A stretch of 41,488 nt of DNA from a bacterium BMS3Bbin09 (lineage in GTDB: Bacteria > Nitrospirota > Thermodesulfovibrionia > UBA6902). A program made the position numbers and the translations under genes. Below, piece after piece: positions 1 through 9,230 of this stretch (the first letter of the stretch is position 1; the number at the start of each line of letters is the position of its first letter). The DNA lies in assembly GCA_002897915.1 (NCBI GenBank), contig BDTS01000087.1, forward strand, positions 1 to 41,488, read 5' to 3'. The notes under the pieces are model-generated. The model had not been told where the DNA came from, did no database searches, and saw only the letters and a program-made list of their open reading frames with translations.

Positions 1-231
1 GTAATGTCTGTTCTCTGTCTCGTACTCTACGTGCGCTGTCGCTATCGTTATCCCTCTGGCCTTTTCTTCAGGCGCGTTGTCGATCGAGTCAAATGCCCGA
101 AAGTCTGCTCCGCCCTTCATTGCCAGATATTTTGTGATCGCAGCTGTTAATGATGTCTTACCATGATCTACGTGACCAATTGTTCCTATGTTTGCATGCG
201 GTTTCGTTCTTTCAAATTTTGCTTTAGCCAT
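1..231 (-). CDS. tuf: Elongation factor Tu, N-terminal part (truncated by window edge)
   Basis: Minus-strand translation from ATG at 231: [63 protein letters not shown]; the GHVDHGKT P-loop and RGITI are diagnostic of EF-Tu. Confidence 0.97.
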   Translation of the reverse strand, partial: MAKAKFERTKPHANIGTIGHVDHGKTSLTAAITKYLAMKGGADFRAFDSIDNAPEEKARGITIATAHVEYETENRHY

Positions 232-275
232 TTTCGCCTCCTGTTTTGACTATACGTTAAAACTTTTCTATTCAA

Positions 276-348
276 AGCCCATGACCGGGATTGAACCGGT
301 GACCTCATCCTTACCAAGGATGTACTCTGCCAACTGAGCTACATGGGC
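276..348 (-). tRNA. tRNA-Thr (anticodon GGT)
   Basis: Minus strand GCCCATGTAGCTCAGTTGGCAGAG...CTTGGTAAG...GGTTCAATCCCGGTCATGGGC; acceptor, D, anticodon and T arms all pair. Confidence 0.95.
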
Positions 349-438
349 AATCTCAACAAGCACTCAGCTGTAAGCGATCAGCTATAAACTTTTCATGCTT
401 ACTGCTAACAGCTTATAGCTATTCTCTATCTTTAATGG

Positions 439-510
439 AGCGGGAGACGGGGGTCGAACCCGCGACCCTCAGCTTGGAAGGCTGACGCTCTACCACTGAG
501 CTACTCCCGC
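439..510 (-). tRNA. tRNA-Gly (anticodon TCC)
   Basis: Minus strand GCGGGAGTAGCTCAGTGGTAGAGC...CTTCCAAG...GGGTTCGACCCCCGTCTCCCGCT. Confidence 0.95.
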
Positions 511-562
511 GTATCCAGCTATCTATATCAGAACTCCACTTATTAACAACCATCAGCAGCGC

Positions 563-647
563 TGGTGGAGAGGGGAGGATTCGAACCTCCGAAGGCGTCG
601 CCGTCAGATTTACAGTCTGATCCCTTTGGCCACTCGGGAACCTCTCC
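563..647 (-). tRNA. tRNA-Tyr (anticodon GTA), class II with long variable arm, CCA encoded
   Basis: Minus strand GGAGAGGTTCCCGAGTGGCCAAAGGGATCAGACTGTAAATCTGACGG...GGTTCGAATCCTCCCCTCTCCACCA. Confidence 0.95.
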
Positions 648-734
648 TTCAAAAGCTTTCAGCCTTCAGCTCTCAGCACTTAGCTTAAAGATTTTTACTT
701 CTGTTATTAGCTGACAGCTAACTGCTATATATGG

Positions 735-807
735 AGCCGATGAGAGGAGTCGAACCCCCGACATGCTCATTACAAGTGAGCTGCTCTACCAACTGAGCTA
801 CATCGGC
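735..807 (-). tRNA. tRNA-Thr (anticodon TGT)
   Basis: Minus strand GCCGATGTAGCTCAGTTGGTAGAGCAGCTCACTTGTAATGAGCATGTCGGGGGTTCGACTCCTCTCATCGGC. Confidence 0.95.
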
Positions 808-1040
808 ACACGATAACTATCAATAATCACTGTAAATTAACGCAATTATCCTGTGACAGAATAGCTACTATAAAAGAAAAATACCAAATTAATCAACCAA
901 TAATCCTAACATTATTGCATTTCTTTTGCAATATCCTTGCCTGACCTCAAAATAATGTTAAAAATCAGGGGGATACCAATATGAAAAATATTGTGCAATA
1001 AGTGCCCCGCTTCTATACTTTTGCCAAATTTTCGCTTGTT

Positions 1041-2042
1041 TCAGGAAATTCCGATCGGTGCTTTTGGGTTGGACTTATCAACAAGGTGACATCGGACCAT
1101 ATGCCCTTGAGAAACATCTTTGGGTTCCGGCCACTCGATCCTGCAGATACCTTCAGCAACAGGACACCTTGTATGAAAACGGCATCCACGCGGCGGCTCG
1201 ATCGCTGAAGGGACATCTCCCTTGAGAATTATCGGCTTCCTTTTCGCCGCAAGATCAAGGGAAGGATTGGCTGAGAACAGTGCAACAGTATATGGATGAA
1301 GCGGATTGGAATAGAACTCCTCTGTATCCGCGATCTCAACGATCTCTCCGAGATACATTGTCGCGATCCTGTCCGAAACATGTTCGACCACCGAAAGGTC
1401 ATGGGTGATAAATAGGTACGAAAGGTTAAGTTCTTTTTTCAGCTTTGCAAGGAGGTTTAGTATCTGCGCCTGGATAGAGACATCAAGCGCCGATACCGGC
1501 TCGTCGCATATGATCAGCCTGGGATTGAGTGAGAGTGCCCGGGCAATGGCTATGCGCTGCCGTTGACCACCTGAGAACTCATGCGGGTACCGGTTGTAAT
1601 AACCGGCCGAAAGACCAACCTTTTCGAGAAGCTCCCCGACCATCTCTTTCTTTTTAGCGCCTGTTGCTATCTTATGGGCACCAATGCCCTCGGCGATTAT
1701 ATTACCGACAGTAAGCCTTGGGTTCAGCGAAGAATACGGGTCCTGGAAAATGATCTGCACATTTTTCCTGAATTGACGGAGCTTCTCTCCCTTCAGGCTG
1801 AATACATCATCACCGTTAAAGCTGACCTCTCCGCCAGTCGATTCAATAAGGCGCAGGATGACCCTGCTCGCAGTGGTCTTGCCGCAGCCGGATTCCCCGA
1901 CGAGCCCCAGTGTCTCTCCCTCTTTTATATCAAAAGAGATATTATCAACCGCCTTCACATGACCGATGACCTTTGAAAAGATCCCCTTTGTGATTGGGAA
2001 ATACTTTTTTAAATTCCTGACCTCTAAAAGGGTATTATTCAT
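1041..2042 (-). CDS. dppF: Oligopeptide/dipeptide ABC transporter ATP-binding protein (DppF/OppF-like)
   Basis: Walker A GESGCGKTT, signature FSGGQRQRIAIARAL, Walker B LIICDEP, C-terminal oligopeptide-transporter Cys motif GCRFHTRCP. Confidence 0.93.
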   Translation of the reverse strand: MNNTLLEVRNLKKYFPITKGIFSKVIGHVKAVDNISFDIKEGETLGLVGESGCGKTTASRVILRLIESTGGEVSFNGDDVFSLKGEKLRQFRKNVQIIFQDPYSSLNPRLTVGNIIAEGIGAHKIATGAKKKEMVGELLEKVGLSAGYYNRYPHEFSGGQRQRIAIARALSLNPRLIICDEPVSALDVSIQAQILNLLAKLKKELNLSYLFITHDLSVVEHVSDRIATMYLGEIVEIADTEEFYSNPLHPYTVALFSANPSLDLAAKRKPIILKGDVPSAIEPPRGCRFHTRCPVAEGICRIEWPEPKDVSQGHMVRCHLVDKSNPKAPIGIS

Positions 2043-3076
2043 CGGCTAATATTTAAAAACGATCCCGTGTTCGTCTTTTCCTTCCATAAATGTTTATCTA
2101 TCTTCCCCCTGAAGTGACAGGCAGCTGTATGTCCCTCACCGATATTTTCGAGAAACGGTTCCTGTGACCTGCATATATCCTCCGCGAACACGCACCTCGG
2201 CCAGAACTTGCAGCCACGCGGAAAGGCGAGCGGGTCAGGCACATTGCCGGGTATCACATAGAGATCCCTCTTCCCCCTGCCGACAACAGGTATCGATGTG
2301 AAGAGCCCCAGGGTATACGGGTGGCCCGGGTTACTGAATATCTGCTCCACCGGTCCGTATTCGACTATCTTGGACGCGTACATGATCGCAACATGGCTGG
2401 CCATGCTTGCAACCACACCCAGGTCATGAGTCACGAGCAGGATCGACATACCTAACTCATCCTGCAAAGAACGCATAAGGTCGAGTATCTGCACCTGGAT
2501 CGTAACATCGAGCGCGGTTGTGGGTTCGTCTGCGATCAGGAGATCGGGAGAACATGAAAGGGCCATCGCGATTATCACCCTCTGCTTCATCCCCCCTGAC
2601 ATCTGGTGCGGATAATCATCTATACGTATCTCGGGAGAAGGTATGCCAACCTTTTTCAGAATACGGAGAGTAAGCTCCCTCGCCTCAGCAGAGGTCTTGT
2701 GCTGATGGAGCATGATCACTTCCTGTATCTGATCCCCGATAGTAAACACGGGATTAAGCGAGGTCATCGGCTCCTGGAATATCATGCTTATATCGTTCCC
2801 CCGAATGCCCTGCATATCTTTTTCGGAAAGTTCCAGAAGGTTCTTTCCTTTATATATGATCTCTCCACCCGCTATCCTGCCGGGAGGCGACTCTATCAGC
2901 CGCGGGATAGAGAGGCACGTAACGCTCTTGCCGCACCCCGACTCGCCGACCAGGCCGAGCGTGGTCCCCTTCTTTATCTCAAGATCCACCCCGTCAACAG
3001 ACTTCACCACCCCGGCGTCCGTATCGAAATAGACCTTTAGATCTTTTATTTTTAATATTGCTTCGCTGTTACTCAT
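2039..3076 (-). CDS. dppD: Oligopeptide/dipeptide ABC transporter ATP-binding protein (DppD/OppD-like)
   Basis: Walker [45 protein letters not shown]; overlaps dppF by 4 nt. Confidence 0.93.
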   Translation of the reverse strand: MSNSEAILKIKDLKVYFDTDAGVVKSVDGVDLEIKKGTTLGLVGESGCGKSVTCLSIPRLIESPPGRIAGGEIIYKGKNLLELSEKDMQGIRGNDISMIFQEPMTSLNPVFTIGDQIQEVIMLHQHKTSAEARELTLRILKKVGIPSPEIRIDDYPHQMSGGMKQRVIIAMALSCSPDLLIADEPTTALDVTIQVQILDLMRSLQDELGMSILLVTHDLGVVASMASHVAIMYASKIVEYGPVEQIFSNPGHPYTLGLFTSIPVVGRGKRDLYVIPGNVPDPLAFPRGCKFWPRCVFAEDICRSQEPFLENIGEGHTAACHFRGKIDKHLWKEKTNTGSFLNISR

Positions 3077-4239
3077 TATCTTTTCCTTAACCTCGGATTA
3101 AGCGCGTCTCTCAGCCCTTCGCCAAAAAGGTTGAACGCCAGCACAACGACCAGGATCGAGAGCCCCGGTATATATGTGAGCCACGGCGCGTCAAAGAGAA
3201 ACCTCTTGCCGTCTGAAAGTATATTCCCCCAGGTCGCGTGCGGCGGCGGCACTCCAAACCCCAGAAAGCTCAGCCCAGCCTCGGTCAGTATCGCACCGGC
3301 TATTCCTATTGTGGCGGATACAAGTACCGGCGCAATCGCATTTGGGATCATATGCCGGAAGATAATGCTCATGTCCCTGATCCCCATGGCCCTTGCCGCT
3401 GACACAAAGTCCTGTTCGCGAAGCGAGAGAAATTCAGCCCTCACAAACCTCGTCGTACCCATCCAGCCAGTAAGTCCGATCACTATCATAATATTGTAAA
3501 TGCTGGCCGGGAGTATGGCCACAACAGTTAGTATAAGAAAGAAGCTCGGAAAGCAGAGCATTATATCGACAAACCTCATTATCAGGCTGTCCACCGAGAC
3601 TGTATCAAAAAAGAAGAACCGCATTGCCCCCGGATCGCCGCTGCCTTTTACAGATACAAAATAATAAACTATTGAAAAAGATACGAATAACGCAGATGCC
3701 GTCATGAAGTTGATCGCCATCTCCTTTTGGCCCGAAATAAGAAAGACCATGGATGTAAAGAACGCGGCCATCGCGAGTAGCTGCATAAAATTTATCCTGA
3801 CATTGCCGTAGTAGCCGGCCAGGCCGCCCATTATGATACCGATAAGGACCGCTATGCCGACTGCCACGAAACCTACGGTCAGCGAGACCCAGGCCCCCTG
3901 CATCATGCGCGCCAGAACGTCGCGGCCGAGATCATCGGTGCCGAGCAGATAGATGCCGGCAAACGGCCTGTCTTCCGGCTTTACCATTTCAGTATCTACC
4001 GGAGAAACAGGTGGTAAAAGTTTCTCGGAAAGCCTGACCTTTGCGGGGTCAAGCACCGGGTTGTCGCCAACAGTTAATACAAGCCCTGAGACAGCCACAA
4101 GAAAAAATACGGTAAAAATGACGAGCCCCCAGAGGGCGAGCCTGTTCTTATTGAAAATCCTCCATGCCTCGGTAAAGCGCGAGACCTCTTCGGCCATCCC
4201 GAGGTGAAGGTCTGTTGTGTCGTTATCGTTATTTATCAT
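3076..4239 (-). CDS. dppC: Dipeptide/oligopeptide ABC transporter permease (DppC/OppC-like) with internal hydrophobic insertion
   Basis: EAA-loop region MGTTRFVRAEFLSLREQDFVSAARAMG and GLSFLGFGVPPPHATWG are typical of DppC/OppC. Confidence 0.9.
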   Translation of the reverse strand: MINNDNDTTDLHLGMAEEVSRFTEAWRIFNKNRLALWGLVIFTVFFLVAVSGLVLTVGDNPVLDPAKVRLSEKLLPPVSPVDTEMVKPEDRPFAGIYLLGTDDLGRDVLARMMQGAWVSLTVGFVAVGIAVLIGIIMGGLAGYYGNVRINFMQLLAMAAFFTSMVFLISGQKEMAINFMTASALFVSFSIVYYFVSVKGSGDPGAMRFFFFDTVSVDSLIMRFVDIMLCFPSFFLILTVVAILPASIYNIMIVIGLTGWMGTTRFVRAEFLSLREQDFVSAARAMGIRDMSIIFRHMIPNAIAPVLVSATIGIAGAILTEAGLSFLGFGVPPPHATWGNILSDGKRFLFDAPWLTYIPGLSILVVVLAFNLFGEGLRDALNPRLRKR

Positions 4240-4252
4240 ATTTTAAGCTCAC

Positions 4253-4280
4253 GTAGGGGCACGGCATGCCGTGCCCTTAC
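4253..4280. repeat. Family A palindrome GTAGGGGCACGGCATGCCGTGCCCTTAC
   Basis: Near-perfect 28-nt palindrome in the dppC/dppB gap; the same sequence recurs at 23477 and, with minor changes, at 25292 and 26832. Confidence 0.95.
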
Positions 4281-4285
4281 AGTTA

Positions 4286-5245
4286 TTACAATCTTATCCT
4301 CGGGTCCACGACCATATATAAAAGGTCCGAGATAAAGGTGCCGATCAGTACCAGCACTGCGGCCATAAAGTTAATCGTCAGGATTATCGGATAGTCGCGG
4401 GCAAGTATCGCCTCATAACCCATCCTCCCCATGCCGGGCCACGCGAATATGGATTCGATGATCACTGACCCGCCGATCAATCCCGGCAGGATGAGTCCGA
4501 ACATTGTCACGAACGGGAGCAATGCGTTGCGGAATCCGTGTTTGTAATAGACCTGGTCCTCTGACAGCCCCTTTGCGCGGGCAGTACGAATATAGTCCTG
4601 GTGAATGACCTCAAGCATCTGCGCCCGGACATACCTTGAGAGCAATGCGATGCCCCCGAGCGCACCGAGTATCGAAGGGATCACAAGGTGCCATACCCTG
4701 TCCATTATCTGATAGATGCTATCTGCTCCGGACATGCCGAAGGTCTGCATGCCGATCACCGATATATTGAATGTCTTTACCACAAATATAATGAGTATAT
4801 AAGCGAAAAAGAAGCTCGGTATCGAGATCAGCACATACGCGAAAAAGGTCGACGTTCGGTCAAAAACAGAACCCCGGTTGATTGCGGCATGTATCCCGAC
4901 AGGAAACGAGAGACACCATGTAATTAATGTACCGACTATAAAGAGCCATAAACTGTTCTTGAACCTCTCGTATATCTTTCCGAGTACGGGCTGGTTGTCC
5001 TTCCATGACTTCAACTGCCCGGTAAAGAGATTCTTATAATAAAGATAGTACTGCTCATGCAGCGGTTTATCGAGATTGAACTCCTGCCTGAAACGCTGAA
5101 GGTCCTCGACCGTAAATTTCGGGTTAAGCGGGTCTATCTGGCTCGGCTCTCCGGGTGCAAGATAGACGACCAGAAAAGATATGATCGATATAAAAAAGAG
5201 CGTTACCAGTTTTTGAAAGAAACTCCTTACTGTAAAAGAGAACAT
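4286..5245 (-). CDS. dppB: Dipeptide/oligopeptide ABC transporter permease (DppB/OppB-like); start moved to 5245
   Basis: Typical DppB sequence FVVYLAPGEPSQ...YVRAQMLEVIHQDYIRTARAKGLSE. The ORF-track N-terminus MRKTPCLGWSERKIPCSKWSDQT is encoded by duplicated upstream-gene sequence, so the start is probably MFSFTVRSFFQK. Confidence 0.9.
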   Translation of the reverse strand: MFSFTVRSFFQKLVTLFFISIISFLVVYLAPGEPSQIDPLNPKFTVEDLQRFRQEFNLDKPLHEQYYLYYKNLFTGQLKSWKDNQPVLGKIYERFKNSLWLFIVGTLITWCLSFPVGIHAAINRGSVFDRTSTFFAYVLISIPSFFFAYILIIFVVKTFNISVIGMQTFGMSGADSIYQIMDRVWHLVIPSILGALGGIALLSRYVRAQMLEVIHQDYIRTARAKGLSEDQVYYKHGFRNALLPFVTMFGLILPGLIGGSVIIESIFAWPGMGRMGYEAILARDYPIILTINFMAAVLVLIGTFISDLLYMVVDPRIRL

Positions 5246-5252
5246 AGTCTGA

Positions 5253-5312
5253 TCACTCCATTTCGAACACGGGATTTTCCGCTCACTCCATCCCAAACAC
5301 GGGGTTTTCCGC
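5253..5312 (-). repeat. Tandem 30-bp duplication of the 3' end of the binding-protein gene, including its stop codon
   Basis: 5283-5312 tcactccatcccaaacacggggttttccgc versus 5253-5282 tcactccatttcgaacacgggattttccgc (26/30 identical). Confidence 0.9.
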
Positions 5313-7361
5313 AAGTTTTATCCATTTATTAAAGTAAAAGGAATAATTGCCTGTCCGTGTAGGGGTTATCTTCTTGATCTCCTCTTCACCTGTCGGCAGT
5401 ACCTCTTTTATCACTATCTTTTTGTCGAGTACAGCTGTCCACCTGGTAACATACAAAAATGTATAAGGCTGTTCATCGGCTATGATCCTGTGGAGCCTGT
5501 GGCAGTATTCCACCTGTTTGTCATGATCATACTCCTGCCTGATCTTTACGATCAGGTCATCCGCCTCATTATTCTTGAAACCGACAAAATTCAGCTGTTG
5601 AGGATTTGTCTGGCTCGAGTGCCATATCTGGTAGAGGTCAGGGTCTATCCCCATGGACCAGCCGAGTATAAGCGCATCGAAGTTGCCGGTGTTCACGTGC
5701 CTGCCAATGAACACGGACCATTCCACTATATCGGTCTTCACGTCGATCCCTATCTTCTTCCATGAGTCCTGGGCGATCGTGAGGATGCTCTTCCTGATGT
5801 CATTGCCGCCGTTCGTAATAAGTGTAAAGGCGAACCTCTTGCCGTCCTTTTCGAGCCAGCCTTCGCTATTCCGGACCCAGCCCACCTCTCTCAAAAGTTC
5901 GAGCGCGCCTTCAGGGTCATAGGGCATGGGCTGTATTCCCCTGTCGTAATAGTCGGTCTGTTTTACGAACGGCCCGGTGATCCTCTCGGCCTGGTCATAC
6001 ATGACATAGTGTATGATCTTGTCTGTATCGATCGCCATGCCGAGCGCCTGCCTGACCCTCTTGTCCTTAAAAAGGTCACGGCGCATATTGTAGCCTATAT
6101 ATGAATAACCAAAAGAAAGTCCGGAAAAGTTTTGATACGCGGGATCGTTCTTGAGACGCTCCACCTGGTGCGGCTGCACCCCGTAGCTGTCCACGGCCCC
6201 TCCGTAGAATTCCATCTCCTGTGTCAGGAGGTCAGGCACTATCCTGTATGTATAACTCCTATAGTTCGGCGCACCTTCCCAATACCCTTCATTCCTGTCG
6301 AGTAAAATGTACTGGTCAGACTTCCATTCCCTGAAGACAAAGGGCCCGGTACCCACAGGATGCCGGTTAAAGTCGCTGTCCCTCATACTGAATTTTTCAG
6401 GGTCCTCTCCTTTGGCTTCCGCTTCTCTCTTCATGGCTTCGGAATTCAGGAGGTGCTCGGGGAGCATACCCATTCCCCAGGTCCCGAAGGCCGGAAAATA
6501 GAGCCTCTTATAGACAACCTTCACCTTATACCTGTCGATAACTTCGAGGTACTTGACCGGTTCAAAATCAGAGGTGCGGGGGGATAGGTTCTTCGGGTCC
6601 ATGATCGCTTCGTATGTGAATTTCACGTCCCCTGCATCGAACTCTTGCCCGTCATGGAACTTTACTCCCTTCCTGAGGTCAAAGATGATGACCGGGTTGT
6701 TTTCTGTCGCGGGAAGGACCTGAGAAGCGATAGCGGATAACTTGTCCTCATGCCCTGCGGTAAGCATCTCAATATGATCAACGGGCCGGAAGGTCTTAAA
6801 GTACCCCTTGCCAAGCACTTTTTCCATTTTCAGGAAAAAATTCTGGTCCACTTCCTTGAGCGTTACCTTGAACCTGTGAGGGGCTTTGAACCTGACCTTT
6901 AAATTTATTGGATCGGGACCAGGCATCAGGATCTCTGTCTCGCCCTTTTGCGGGGGGATTATCTCAACATCCTTTATATTGCCTTTTTGCGCTAGGAGCA
7001 GTTTTCTTACTGCCTCTGGATCGGATATCTTTCTGCCCTTAATTGCCACTTTGGGATTGAGATAAAAATAGACCTCTTCATAGATCTTCCAGCCCGTGGC
7101 AAGGCGTCCGCGGAACTTCAGATCCTCGTCCCTGTCGATCAGGCCGTCAAATACCTGGTCCTCAATGGTACTGCTGGCACTGTCAGCGCTTAATATGGGA
7201 TTCAGTATTCTTGCATCGCCTATGGACGCGGTGATAAATTCCTCCAGGCGGAGGGGGTTGCCCTTGACCTGTTCGTCATAGGTCGGCACCCAGAAAAAGG
7301 ATTGTAAAAGCAGCGCAAAGATGATAACCGGAAGAAGTATTAATACTCTTTTTATCAGCAT
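5283..7361 (-). CDS. Extracellular peptide-binding protein, SBP_bac_5 family (large, 692 aa)
   Basis: VKFHDGQEFDAGDVKFTYEAIMDP, DKRVRQALGMAID, LGWSMGIDPDLYQIWHSSQ are SBP_bac_5 hallmarks; N-terminal hydrophobic segment. Confidence 0.92.
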   Translation of the reverse strand: MLIKRVLILLPVIIFALLLQSFFWVPTYDEQVKGNPLRLEEFITASIGDARILNPILSADSASSTIEDQVFDGLIDRDEDLKFRGRLATGWKIYEEVYFYLNPKVAIKGRKISDPEAVRKLLLAQKGNIKDVEIIPPQKGETEILMPGPDPINLKVRFKAPHRFKVTLKEVDQNFFLKMEKVLGKGYFKTFRPVDHIEMLTAGHEDKLSAIASQVLPATENNPVIIFDLRKGVKFHDGQEFDAGDVKFTYEAIMDPKNLSPRTSDFEPVKYLEVIDRYKVKVVYKRLYFPAFGTWGMGMLPEHLLNSEAMKREAEAKGEDPEKFSMRDSDFNRHPVGTGPFVFREWKSDQYILLDRNEGYWEGAPNYRSYTYRIVPDLLTQEMEFYGGAVDSYGVQPHQVERLKNDPAYQNFSGLSFGYSYIGYNMRRDLFKDKRVRQALGMAIDTDKIIHYVMYDQAERITGPFVKQTDYYDRGIQPMPYDPEGALELLREVGWVRNSEGWLEKDGKRFAFTLITNGGNDIRKSILTIAQDSWKKIGIDVKTDIVEWSVFIGRHVNTGNFDALILGWSMGIDPDLYQIWHSSQTNPQQLNFVGFKNNEADDLIVKIRQEYDHDKQVEYCHRLHRIIADEQPYTFLYVTRWTAVLDKKIVIKEVLPTGEEEIKKITPTRTGNYSFYFNKWIKLAENPVFGME

Positions 7362-7440
7362 CTGATCTCTCTAATTATATTAAGGTCAAGGCTTATTTGC
7401 CTAAAGCTTCGCACCTGCCTTACCGATAACTACTAGTGTC

Positions 7441-7602
7441 ATGTACAATTATATGGTATTAAATACATCAAAGGAAAATCTGCCAAAAGACTTTATGTCT
7501 TATTACAAGCGCAACAAGAACGACGAGCTTCTTTTTGTCTGCATCAATCATCCGAAACTTATTGAGTACCTTGAAGCGCATCTCGAAAAAAGCCTTAACT
7601 GA
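7441..7602 (+). CDS. Small hypothetical ORF (53 aa)
   Basis: ATG-initiated MYNYMVLNTSKENLPKDFMSYYKRNKNDELLFVCINHPKLIEYLEAHLEKSLN; convergent with bioA, overlapping its end by 8 nt; no clear Shine-Dalgarno. Confidence 0.35.
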   Translation: MYNYMVLNTSKENLPKDFMSYYKRNKNDELLFVCINHPKLIEYLEAHLEKSLN

Positions 7603-9025
7603 TAACCAGCCTACCCTGCCTACCGCCTGCCTGCCGGTAGGCAGGGCAGGCAGGTCCAGTTACCGTCCCTATGGCCTCACCTGTTATACGGGTGAGGCTG
7701 TTTAATTCATGGGCCGAGATCGTAAGCGGCGGCATTAAGACAATGACATTCCCGAGCGGCCTTATGATGACCCCGTTCTTCAGCGCCTCGGCACAGACCC
7801 TTATGCCCATCTTATCCTCAAGCGGATAGGGCTCTTTTGTCTTTTTATCCCTGACCAGCTCTATTCCGACCATAAAGCCCTTCTGCCTCACATCCCCCAC
7901 ATGAGGATGCTCCGATATCTTCGCAAGCTCCCTCTCAAGTATCTTTATCCTCGGCCGCATCTTCCTGAGCGTCCCTTCCTTTTTAAAAAGGGAGATGTTC
8001 GCGATTGCGGCCGCACACGCGAGCTGGTTGCCCGTGTAAGTGTGTCCATGAAAAAAGCTCTTCAGGTCCTTGTATCTGCCCAGAAAGACCCTGTATATCT
8101 TTTCAGCCGTGACTGTCGCGGCAAGCGGCAAATATCCGCCGGTGATCCCTTTGGCAAGACAGAGGATGTCAGGGCTCACGCCTTCATGCTCGCAAGCGAA
8201 CATCTTCCCTGTTCTTCCTATTCCTGTCGCAACCTCGTCCGCGATCATCAGAACATTATATTTATTGCAGAGCCGCCTTACCCCTTTGAGATATCCGTCC
8301 GGGAAGACTATCATTCCGGCCGCACCCTGCACGAGCGGTTCGATCACAAGTCCCGCGGTCTCTTTGTGGTGCTTCTTAAGGACCTCTTCCATGCCCTTGA
8401 GGCAGGTGAGCCTGCAGGATGGATGTTTCTTGTTCAGTTCACAGCGGTAACAGTACGGGGAGGGTGCCTTGAACGATTTAAACAGGAGGGGTGAGAAGAG
8501 CTCATGGAACAGCTCTATCCCGCCCACGCTGACCGCGCCTATTGTATCGCCGTGGTAGGCATTGGTCAGTGAAATGAATTTTGTCTTTTCTTTATTGCCC
8601 TTGTGCTGCCAGTACTGGAAGGCCATCTTGAGACCTACCTCGACCGCGGTCGAGCCGCTGTCCGAATAAAAGACCTTCGTAAGTCCCCTGGGCGCGATCT
8701 TCACGATCATACCGGCCAGCTCCGCTGCGAGTGGGTGCGCAAGGCCGAGGAGGGTCGAGTGGGATATTTTGTCGACCTGCTCCTTTATAGCGTCATCTAT
8801 CTCCTTTTTCCCGTGTCCATGCACATTGACCCATATCGAGGATACCCCGTCAATATACCACCTGCCGTAGATGTCCTTGAGAAAGACCCCGCGGCCCCTG
8901 GTAATGATCAAAGGCGGCTCCTCAGCCCACTCCTTCATCTGGGTGAACGGGTGCCAGAGATGTTCCCTGTCCAGCTTTTCGATCCGTCTCTTTAACGCCT
9001 TGATATTCATAATTAATTTCCGCAA
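7595..9025 (-). CDS. bioA: Adenosylmethionine-8-amino-7-oxononanoate aminotransferase
   Basis: HLWHPFTQMKEW, YGRWYIDGVSSIWVNVHGH, VFYSDSGSTAVEVGLKMAFQYW, MIADEVATGIGRTGKMFACEHEGVSPDILCLAKGITGGYLPLAAT (PLP lysine). Confidence 0.96.
   Translation of the reverse strand: MRKLIMNIKALKRRIEKLDREHLWHPFTQMKEWAEEPPLIITRGRGVFLKDIYGRWYIDGVSSIWVNVHGHGKKEIDDAIKEQVDKISHSTLLGLAHPLAAELAGMIVKIAPRGLTKVFYSDSGSTAVEVGLKMAFQYWQHKGNKEKTKFISLTNAYHGDTIGAVSVGGIELFHELFSPLLFKSFKAPSPYCYRCELNKKHPSCRLTCLKGMEEVLKKHHKETAGLVIEPLVQGAAGMIVFPDGYLKGVRRLCNKYNVLMIADEVATGIGRTGKMFACEHEGVSPDILCLAKGITGGYLPLAATVTAEKIYRVFLGRYKDLKSFFHGHTYTGNQLACAAAIANISLFKKEGTLRKMRPRIKILERELAKISEHPHVGDVRQKGFMVGIELVRDKKTKEPYPLEDKMGIRVCAEALKNGVIIRPLGNVIVLMPPLTISAHELNSLTRITGEAIGTVTGPACPAYRQAGGRQGRLVIS
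7611..7654. repeat. Family B palindromic repeat (CCTGCCTGCCGGTAGGCAGG type) in the bioA 3' end
   Basis: ctaccctgcctaccgcctgcctgccggtaggcagggcaggcagg; the same core recurs at 18015-18034. Confidence 0.85.
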
Positions 9026-9230
9026 TTAAAATTACCACCTCTTGCCTTAAATGTCAAAACAATATAGCTGAGTTGAATAGATATAATTGTAAATTATATC
9101 TATTTTGTACGAAACTTATGCCTGTGGTATAAAAAACTTCACAAATTATTCACTGTTTTCTTATAGTATTATTTACGCGCGTTATTATTATTGGTTTACA
9201 AGGATATATACTGGAGGTATAATTTATTCA

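Noticed and set aside
419-652. 77-aa ORF over the tRNA-Gly/tRNA-Tyr region
   Set aside because: Translation of tRNA genes.
1013-1216. ORF-track frames antisense to or out of phase with clear genes (e.g. 1002-1208, 1581-1976, 2606-3040, 9866-10465, 11229-11723, 30267-30749, 35188-35796)
   Set aside because: They overlap strongly supported coding genes, lack SDs and family motifs, and have compositions expected from antisense reading of coding DNA.
9105-9230. N-terminal extension of the DegP ORF
   Set aside because: AT-rich intergenic/promoter-like sequence; a GGAGG SD precedes ATG 9231, followed by a normal signal anchor.
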